Assembly (NCBI GenBank): GCA_937934165.1
Contig: CALGZX010000093.1
Span: 1-14,496 of the forward strand
Source: an uncultured Collinsella sp.
Lineage (GTDB): Bacteria; Actinomycetota; Coriobacteriia; Coriobacteriales; Coriobacteriaceae
Direction: 5' to 3'
DNA: 14,496 nt
The notes under the pieces: model-generated
The model's input: only the letters and a program-made list of their open reading frames with translations
What the model was told of the DNA's origin: nothing
Databases searched by the model: none
Translations under genes and position numbers: made by a program
Part shown: positions 7,270 to 13,152 of the stretch, in pieces
Layout: the number at the start of each line of letters is the position of its first letter
Position numbering within the stretch: position 1 is the stretch's first letter

Positions 7270-8070
7270 ATGGGACTTTTCACTGGTAAGACCGTGATCG
7301 TCACCGGCGGCGGCAAGGCCACGCTTAAGGACGGCTCCGCTGGCTCCATCGGCTACGGCATCGATATCGCTTTTGCCAAGGAGGGCGCAAACCTCGTCAT
7401 TACCGGCCGCAACGTTGCCAAGCTCGAGGCTGCCAAGGAATCCCTCGAGGCCGAGTACGGCGTCAAGGTTCTGCCTGTTCAGGCCGATGTCTCGGCCGGT
7501 CAGGACAACGAGGCCGTCGTCCAGAACGTCATCGACAAGGCCATTGAGGAGTTCGGCCGCATCGACGCCGTCGTCAACAATGCTCAGGCTAGCGCCTCGG
7601 GCGTGACCATCGCCGACCACACCATGGATCAGTTTAACCTGGCCATTTACTCCGGTCTGTATGCTACCTATCTGTACATGCAGAAGGCCTATCCGCACCT
7701 GAAGGAGACCAAGGGCTCTGTGGTCAACTTTGCTTCGGGCGCCGGTCTGTTTGGCAACTACGGCCAGTGCAGCTATGCAGCCGCCAAGGAGGGCATCCGC
7801 GGTCTGACTCGCGTCGCCGCCAACGAGTGGGGCCCCGACGGCATCAACGTCAACATCGTGTGCCCGCTTGCCTGGACTGCTGCGCTCGAGAACTTCCAGG
7901 ATGCCTATCCCGAGGCGTTTAAGGCCAACGTCCACATGCCGCCGGCAGGCCACTACGGCGACGTCGAGAAGGAGATCGGCCGCGTGGTCGTTCAGCTCTG
8001 CGGCCCCGACTTTAAGTATATGAACGGCGAGACCGTCACCCTCGAGGGTGGCATGGGCCAGCGGCCGTAG
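7270..8070 (+). CDS. Short-chain dehydrogenase, probable NADP-dependent 12-alpha-hydroxysteroid dehydrogenase (266 aa)
   Basis: A classical SDR fold: catalytic residues S156 (in FASGAG), Y169 and K173 (SYAAAK), and N103-N104 in NNAQASASG. Several stretches match, from memory, the clostridial 12-alpha-hydroxysteroid dehydrogenases that oxidise the C12 hydroxyl of bile acids: NNAQASASG, IYSGLYAT, FASGAGLFGN, GQCSYAAAKEGIRGL, NVVCPLA-like NIVCPLA, and the C-terminus DFKYMNGE...LEGGMGQRP. R47 in ITGRN after the second beta strand favours NADP(H). The glycine-rich cofactor loop is longer than usual: TGGGKATLKDGSAGSIGYG (12-30), with about five extra residues between GGGKA and SIGYG. The ATG at 7270 follows GAAAGGA by 6 nt. 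It is monocistronic, ending in a structured element with a strong terminator. Family assignment is firm; the 12-alpha position is inferred. Confidence 0.85.
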   Translation: MGLFTGKTVIVTGGGKATLKDGSAGSIGYGIDIAFAKEGANLVITGRNVAKLEAAKESLEAEYGVKVLPVQADVSAGQDNEAVVQNVIDKAIEEFGRIDAVVNNAQASASGVTIADHTMDQFNLAIYSGLYATYLYMQKAYPHLKETKGSVVNFASGAGLFGNYGQCSYAAAKEGIRGLTRVAANEWGPDGINVNIVCPLAWTAALENFQDAYPEAFKANVHMPPAGHYGDVEKEIGRVVVQLCGPDFKYMNGETVTLEGGMGQRP

Positions 8071-8253
8071 GGTTACGCGGTTTTTCCAAACCGCGTAACG
8101 GCTCGACGCTGCGCGGTCACCAGGGCGACAACTTGTCATTCAAAGAGGGCGGCATGACCAGAAGGTCTATGCCGCCCTCTTTTCATGCCAATTTGTTCGC
8201 CCTGGCGACCGCTCGCTGACGTCGCCAGAGCATCGGCGTTGCCTTGGCTGTTG
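8071..8253 (+). repeat. Structured intergenic element, copy B (homologous to 4821-5001)
   Basis: It begins directly after the stop codon of the HSDH-like gene. Order: a perfect 12-bp hairpin with arms GTTACGCGGTTT (8072-8083) and its complement (8088-8099) around TTCC; the constant GCTCGACGCTGCGCGG; an outer stem CCAGGGCGACAA (8120-8131) against TTGTTCGCCCTGG (8193-8205), with GCGG (8113-8116) pairing CCGC (8209-8212); an inner terminator hairpin (8142-8183); and a tail with CGCTCGCTGAC, GCCA and CATCGGCGTTGCC. Compared with copy A, the hairpin changes at two positions, the outer stem at most of its seven distal positions and the inner stem almost entirely, yet pairing is kept throughout. Confidence 0.75.
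8142..8183 (+). terminator. Strong rho-independent terminator after the HSDH-like gene
   Basis: An 18-bp stem (AAAGAGGGCGGCATGACC against its complement) with an AGAA loop and one bulged T after GGTC, ending in CTCTTTT. It is the inner hairpin of element copy B and shares the GACC-AGAA-GGTC tip with the queA terminator. Confidence 0.88.
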
Positions 8254-8265
8254 GAGATGATCTCG

Positions 8266-8397
8266 TAGTCGTTGGGGACGTTCTTAAATGACTAGTTATA
8301 AGGGACACTCTTGCCGGCACTTGGGGACAGTCCCTAAGTGCCGGCAGATTGGGACACTTCTTTGCAAGATGGCGCTGAAGATTGTCCCCGACGACTA
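8266..8397. repeat. Symmetrical REP-like array with inverted ends
   Basis: The ends TAGTCGTTGGGGAC (8266-8279) and GTCCCCGACGACTA (8384-8397) are inverted repeats with one mismatch in 14. At the centre, 8312-8346, is a near-perfect palindrome with arms TGCCGGCACTT / AAGTGCCGGCA around GGGGACAGTCCCT, which also folds on itself. Degenerate GGGACACT-CTT units lie on either side (about 8302-8312 and 8350-8361). The units share their TTGGGGAC core with 5022-5072. No open reading frame or transposase is inside. Confidence 0.7.
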
Positions 8398-8449
8398 GTC
8401 GTTTAATGCACCAGTTTCTGTCGAGTCGGTGCTTCTCGCGGGTTGCCCG

Positions 8450-8455
8450 TATAAT
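8450..8455 (+). promoter_or_regulatory. Probable -10 box of the tgt promoter
   Basis: A perfect TATAAT lies 37 nt before the tgt start codon, giving a leader of about 30 nt. The -35 position has no good match (CGGTGC at 17-bp spacing). The leader carries the ribosome site AAGGAG at 8478-8483. Confidence 0.6.
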
Positions 8456-8492
8456 GGTTTGCGTATGAACCGCAACCAAGGAGTTCCAGTTT

Positions 8493-9632
<1,140 letters not shown>

Positions 9633-9781
9633 GAGCTGCGGACGCGCTTGCGAGGCGTGAGCAACGGTAAAGGCCAAGCGGCGATCGGTCGTCGCGTTCA
9701 CTAACACCGTCTGCGCGACCGCTGACCGATAGCTTGCAAGCACTTTATGCATCGTGGGTACCATACCGAATAGTTGATGTT

Positions 9782-9828
9782 CGGGCGGGTGTTTGGCGCA
9801 TGGCGTCGATCCCGCCCGTTTCTATTTT
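9782..9828 (+). terminator. Terminator-like hairpin between tgt and the LOG-family gene
   Basis: Perfect 8-bp GC arms CGGGCGGG (9782-9789) and CCCGCCCG (9811-9818) enclose a 21-nt loop and are followed by TTTCTATTTT. It lies 149 nt after the tgt stop and only 14 nt before the ribosome site of the next gene. It could be the late terminator of tgt or a leader attenuator. The segment 9633-9781 shows a possible weak promoter (TTGCAA at 9734-9739, TACCAT at 9759-9764, a long 19-bp spacer) and nothing else clear. Confidence 0.6.
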
Positions 9829-9842
9829 CGATAGGAGCACCC

Positions 9843-10601
9843 ATGATTAAGAATGAGAACGTCGAGGGCGAGCCCGCCTACGACGAGACGTACCGCCGCG
9901 GCCCCGTGGTCATGCGCGGCCCCATGATTCCTAAGGACAACACCTACGCCAACCTGCTGGCGCCCGAAGATTCAACCGACTGGTTGCATGCCGATCCGTG
10001 GCGCGTCCTTCGTATTCAGGCAGAATTCGTCGATGGCTTTGGCGCGCTTGCCGAGCTCGGGCCCGCGGTGACCATCTTCGGCAGTGCCCGCACGCCCAAG
10101 ACCGATCCGCTCTACAAGGCGGCGCGCACGGTCGGCCGCAAGATCGCGCAGCGCGGCGTGGCGGTCATCACCGGCGGCGGCCCCGGCATTATGGAGGCGG
10201 CCAACAGGGGGGCGGCGAGTGCCAACGGCAAGTCGGTCGGCTTGGGTATCGAGCTTCCGCACGAGCAGGGGCTCAACAAATACGTGAACCTGGGTATGGA
10301 CTTCCGCTACTTCTTTGTGCGTAAGACCATGTTCGTTAAGTACAGCTCGGGTGCCATCGTGTTCCCCGGCGGTTTCGGCACGCTCGACGAGATGTTCGAG
10401 GTGCTCACGCTGGTGCAGACGCACAAGGTCAAGCGCATGCCGCTCGTACTGGTGGGCAGCGAGTACTGGCAAGGCCTGTTCGACTGGCTCAACGGCCCGG
10501 TGATGGATGCCGGCATGATTAGCCCGCTCGATCCAGACCTCGTCCACATCACCGACGACCTCAACGAGGCCGTCGACATCGCCCTGAGCGGGTTGATATA
10601 G
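9843..10601 (+). CDS. LOG family protein, TIGR00730-type Rossmann fold (252 aa)
   Basis: LOG proteins cleave nucleoside 5'-monophosphates to a free base and ribose 5-phosphate; plant members activate cytokinins and bacterial ones mostly serve nucleotide turnover. The family's two hallmarks are present: GGGPGIMEA at residues 111-119 and PGGFGTLDE at 175-183, with the paired R160-K161 that help bind the phosphate. A GSARTPKTDPLY segment (80-91) opens the Rossmann core. The N-terminal 60 residues form an extension also seen in longer LOG proteins. The ATG at 9843 follows AGGAG (9833-9837) by 5 nt and is preferred to an upstream ATG in the terminator region. The actual base specificity cannot be read from the sequence. 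Confidence 0.88.
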   Translation: MIKNENVEGEPAYDETYRRGPVVMRGPMIPKDNTYANLLAPEDSTDWLHADPWRVLRIQAEFVDGFGALAELGPAVTIFGSARTPKTDPLYKAARTVGRKIAQRGVAVITGGGPGIMEAANRGAASANGKSVGLGIELPHEQGLNKYVNLGMDFRYFFVRKTMFVKYSSGAIVFPGGFGTLDEMFEVLTLVQTHKVKRMPLVLVGSEYWQGLFDWLNGPVMDAGMISPLDPDLVHITDDLNEAVDIALSGLI

Positions 10602-10632
10602 GGCGAGCGTGCCTGTCGTTGTAGTATTGTGA

Positions 10633-10668
10633 ATGGCAGACTGATGCTATTTAACATCAGTCTGCCAT
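10633..10668. promoter_or_regulatory. Palindromic operator of the toxin-antitoxin operon
   Basis: Arms ATGGCAGACTGATG (10633-10646) and CATCAGTCTGCCAT (10655-10668) are perfectly complementary over 14 bp with an 8-bp AT-rich centre. The half-site ACTGATGC recurs at 10682-10689 over the presumed -10/+1 region. Position upstream of the antitoxin gene fits autorepression by the antitoxin/toxin complex. No U-tract follows, so it is a poor terminator for the LOG gene, though it could act on both. Confidence 0.7.
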
Positions 10669-10678
10669 CTAAATTGGG

Positions 10679-10684
10679 TATACT
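10679..10684 (+). promoter_or_regulatory. Probable -10 box of the toxin-antitoxin operon
   Basis: TATACT is one base from consensus and lies 30 nt before the antitoxin ATG. The corresponding -35 region falls inside the right arm of the palindrome, so a bound repressor would block polymerase. Confidence 0.6.
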
Positions 10685-10714
10685 GATGCAAAAGACGAGG
10701 CGAGGAGGTCGCGT

Positions 10715-11014
10715 ATGTCCACTGCAACGGTTAAGCCTACGACGGTTCGCATCGAAGAGGGGCTCAAGGAGCAGGCGACTGAGTTCTTGGATACGGTTGG
10801 TCTAAGTCTCAATTCGTATCTCAACCTTGCTGTTCGGCAGCTGGTAAATCAGCGAAAGATTCCTTTTGAGATCGTAGGAAGGGCAGAGGTGCCCAACGAG
10901 GCGACGAGACGCGCCATGGTGATCGCCGAGGCTCATGAGTTGGGGATTTTGACGGACGACAGCCCGTCATTCAATAACGCTGATGAGCTTATATCGTTCC
11001 TCGATGAGGACTAG
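10715..11014 (+). CDS. RelB/DinJ family antitoxin (99 aa)
   Basis: A type II antitoxin with an N-terminal ribbon-helix-helix DNA-binding segment: the strand TTVRIEEGLKEQATE (9-23) followed by helices with VGLSLNSYLNLAVRQLV (28-44) and the RKIPFEI motif (47-53) typical of RelB/DinJ. The C-terminal half, acidic and probably disordered when free, would wrap the toxin. It normally neutralises the toxin encoded next and represses its own operon at the palindrome upstream. The ATG at 10715 is 5 nt after AGGAGGT. Its stop lies 2 nt before the toxin start codon, typical of coupled translation. Confidence 0.9.
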   Translation: MSTATVKPTTVRIEEGLKEQATEFLDTVGLSLNSYLNLAVRQLVNQRKIPFEIVGRAEVPNEATRRAMVIAEAHELGILTDDSPSFNNADELISFLDED

Positions 11015-11016
11015 CG

Positions 11017-11325
11017 ATGTTTGAGATTAAAGTCGAGGCTCAGTTTAAGGCGGATTACAAACGGACGATGCGCATCCATCCGCAGCTAAAAACCGAGTTT
11101 AGGGCGGCGGTCGCAGAGCTTGCAGCTCACGGCTCGCTTCCCGCGGAATATGGCGCCCATGAGCTTTCAAACCCGGGCGGCAACTACAACGGCCACATCG
11201 ATTTCCATCTATCCGATGGCTTGGTCGACGTGGTCGTTCTCTACTTGCCGCATAAGACTAATCCTGTGATCCGGCTGGTCAGAATGGGCTCTCATGAGGA
11301 GCTGTTCCAGGGTCCGCAGGGCTGA
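11017..11325 (+). CDS. YafQ/RelE-family mRNA interferase toxin (102 aa)
   Basis: A small basic RelE-fold protein that would cut mRNA on the ribosome when free of its antitoxin. The C-terminal LVRMGSHEELF (87-97) is the YafQ signature, with H93 and F97 at catalytic positions. H48 (in GAHELS), H60 and H64-D67 in NGHIDFHLSD match the other active-site histidine/aspartate region, so the toxin appears intact. The N-terminus FKADYKR is also typical. It starts 2 nt after the antitoxin stop, with a GAGGA site inside the antitoxin's end. The 19-bp palindromic element begins 14 nt after its stop. Confidence 0.9.
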   Translation: MFEIKVEAQFKADYKRTMRIHPQLKTEFRAAVAELAAHGSLPAEYGAHELSNPGGNYNGHIDFHLSDGLVDVVVLYLPHKTNPVIRLVRMGSHEELFQGPQG

Positions 11326-11338
11326 TTGCCGATTTCTA

Positions 11339-11405
11339 AGTTGCGGTGGAATAGGGATTGATTGGCGGCTAATAAGCCAAAAACAGTCCCTATTCCACCG
11401 CAACT
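11339..11405. repeat. Long palindromic element, copy 2 (19-bp perfect arms)
   Basis: Left arm AGTTGCGGTGGAATAGGGA (11339-11357) pairs perfectly with 11387-11405 across a 29-nt loop. The loop begins TTGATTGGC and ends CAAAAACAG, close to the loop of copy 1, and can form an inner TTGGC/GCCAA stem. It lies between the convergent toxin gene and DegV gene, 13 bp from the DegV stop codon. Compared with copy 1, five arm positions differ and all are compensated on the opposite arm. Confidence 0.85.
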
Positions 11406-11418
11406 GATGTGGGCGTCC

Positions 11419-12279
11419 CTAGTGAGTTGGCTGGTAGCGGGGGCAGTAGCTGATGGCGATGGCGTCGACGCCTACGTGGGTGGCGATGGTGCAGCCGATG
11501 GGGCCGGTGCCGGCGTCTACGTAATCCTGACCCGCGAGTGCCTCGTTGACAAGCTCCTGCTCCTCGGCGGCGCCGGTCGTGAGCACGCGCACGCTGGAGC
11601 CCGGATACTCGGCCAAAAATGCGAGGCAATCGGCCATGGTGTTGGTAACGATGCGCTTGGCACCGCGGCCCTTTTTTATGGCCTTGATCTCGCCCGATTT
11701 CCACTCCGGCGAAACGGCCAGGCGAATGTTGAGCATTTGCGTGAGCTGGCCGGCGAGCTTGGGCGCGCGGCCGTTCTTAACGAGATTCTCGAGCGTGCGG
11801 GGAATCAGCAGCAGGTGGGCGTCGGGCAGCGTCGCGCGGATCTGCGCCTCGGTCTCGTCCAGGCTGCGGCCGTCCTCGCGCATGGCCAGCGCGTACTCCA
11901 CCAGCAGGCCCTCGGCGCCCGAGCCGGTGCGCGAGTCGATGCAGCGCACGTCGAGCTCGTGCGTTTCGGCCGTCAGGCTGGCGTTGGCATAGCAGGCGGA
12001 CCACTCGCTGCACAGCGAGATAAAGATGGCGCTATCGTGGCCGTCGGCGCGCACGCGGTCAAAGAGTTCCTTGAACTCGCCGGCACTCGGCTGCGAGGTG
12101 TGCGGCAGCTGCTCGGAGCCGGCCATGCGGGCGACGTACTCTTGGGCGGTAATCTGCACCTGGTCGAGCAGGTCCTCGCCCTCGATAATCACATGCAGTG
12201 GAATCACGTAAATGCCGAGCTCTTGAGCGCGGGCGGGGGAGATGTCCGACGTGGAGTCGGTTATGATGGCAAAAGACAT
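11419..12279 (-). CDS. DegV family fatty-acid-binding protein (286 aa)
   Basis: DegV proteins (FakB-like) bind a fatty acid between two domains and present it to a fatty acid kinase for phospholipid synthesis. The start IITDSTSDIS (5-14), TSQPSAGEF (61-69), CIDSRTGSGAEG (113-124), LENLVKNGRAPK (163-174) and C-terminal TGPIGCTIATHVGVDAIAI (258-276) follow the family order, with H268 in the lipid-phosphate region. The usual SSGLSGTYQ motif is diverged to SLCSEWSACY (88-97), so ligand handling may differ. The ATG at 12279 has an AAAGGTG ribosome site and starts the conserved strand directly; an upstream extension lacks family similarity. No kinase partner lies in the window. Confidence 0.9.
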   Translation of the reverse strand: MSFAIITDSTSDISPARAQELGIYVIPLHVIIEGEDLLDQVQITAQEYVARMAGSEQLPHTSQPSAGEFKELFDRVRADGHDSAIFISLCSEWSACYANASLTAETHELDVRCIDSRTGSGAEGLLVEYALAMREDGRSLDETEAQIRATLPDAHLLLIPRTLENLVKNGRAPKLAGQLTQMLNIRLAVSPEWKSGEIKAIKKGRGAKRIVTNTMADCLAFLAEYPGSSVRVLTTGAAEEQELVNEALAGQDYVDAGTGPIGCTIATHVGVDAIAISYCPRYQPTH

Positions 12280-12335
12280 AATTGCACCTTTCGTTGGGGC
12301 GCTTTCGCGCCGCCTTCTGAGAGCAAAGTGCGACA

Positions 12336-12387
12336 AGTATAGTGGAGTTGCTCTACATTGCTAGGTACAATTGTTGAATAGTCAACA
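12336..12387. promoter_or_regulatory. Divergent promoter region of DegV and HAD genes with a palindrome
   Basis: On the minus strand a TATACT -10-like box (12336-12341) would serve the DegV gene. On the plus strand TACAAT (12366-12371) would serve the HAD gene. The exact palindrome TGTTGA-ATAG-TCAACA (12372-12387) directly follows the plus-strand box and would overlap its transcription start, a typical repressor position. The -35 boxes are weak. No regulator gene is adjacent. Confidence 0.4.
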
Positions 12388-12435
12388 GTTTGAAGTGTCG
12401 GTGTGGAAATCATCAACTGGGGAAGAGGAGTGCCG

Positions 12436-13098
12436 ATGGCGGCATTACAGCTATGCGAGCGGCCGGTTGTGCTGTTCGATTTTGACGGCACGGTGGCCGA
12501 TACGGGCCGGGCGGTGATGACCTCGACGCGCAAGACGTTGGCCGCGCGCGGGTTTTCGGAGGCGCAGATGGGTGACCTGCGCCGCATGATCGGGCCGCCC
12601 CTGTGGAAGAGCTTTCACGACTTTTATGGCTTCTCGCGCGAGGAGTCGCTTGTGGTGGCCGACGAGTACCGTGCCTTTTTTGATGAACTGGGACCGGAGG
12701 AGTATCCCGTGTTTGACGGGATCCCCGAGCTGCTGGATGGGTTGGTCGCCCAAGGCAAGCGTATGGCCGTGGCGACGTCACGCATGGAGGCAAAGTGTAT
12801 CGACATGGTGGGAGAGCTGGGACTTTCTCAGTTTGAGGCGGTGGTTGGCATGAATCCGCCGCAGGGGCGCGAGACCAAGGCCGATTCGGTCCGCGATGCC
12901 CTGGCAGAGCTCGGTGCGACGGCGGGCGATGCCGTGATGATCGGCGATCGCTTTAACGACGTCGAGGGCGCGCACGCGATGAGCGTGCCGTGCATTGGTA
13001 TCTATTCGGGCGCGGCGGCGTCGGGCGAGCACGAGGCGGCGGGTGCCGATGCAGTGGTGCACTCGGTGGCCGAGCTTGCTAAACTTTTCGCTATATAA
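12436..13098 (+). CDS. HAD superfamily phosphatase, phosphoglycolate-phosphatase-like (220 aa)
   Basis: All four HAD motifs are present: motif I DFDGTVADT (15-23, nucleophile D15 and D17), motif II VATSR (112-116), motif III K148 in RETKAD, and motif IV GDRFND (170-175). The helical cap after motif I (about residues 25-95) marks subclass IA, to which phosphoglycolate phosphatase and pyrophosphatase PpaX belong. The substrate cannot be named from the sequence. The ATG at 12436 lies 5 nt after AGAGGAG, so a GTG-free upstream extension is not needed. The M20 peptidase gene follows after 54 nt with no clear terminator between, so the two may share a transcript. Confidence 0.9.
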   Translation: MAALQLCERPVVLFDFDGTVADTGRAVMTSTRKTLAARGFSEAQMGDLRRMIGPPLWKSFHDFYGFSREESLVVADEYRAFFDELGPEEYPVFDGIPELLDGLVAQGKRMAVATSRMEAKCIDMVGELGLSQFEAVVGMNPPQGRETKADSVRDALAELGATAGDAVMIGDRFNDVEGAHAMSVPCIGIYSGAAASGEHEAAGADAVVHSVAELAKLFAI

Positions 13099-13152
13099 GT
13101 ATTTGATGTGAGGGGCGGGCACGCTCGCCGCTCATTGGTAAGGAGGTCGTCC

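Noticed and set aside
8456..8492. Possible preQ1 riboswitch in the tgt leader
   Set aside because: GGTT/AACC and GGTTTGC/GCAACC pairings exist, but the first arm lies at or before the expected transcription start. The A-rich tail and pseudoknot of preQ1 riboswitches are absent.
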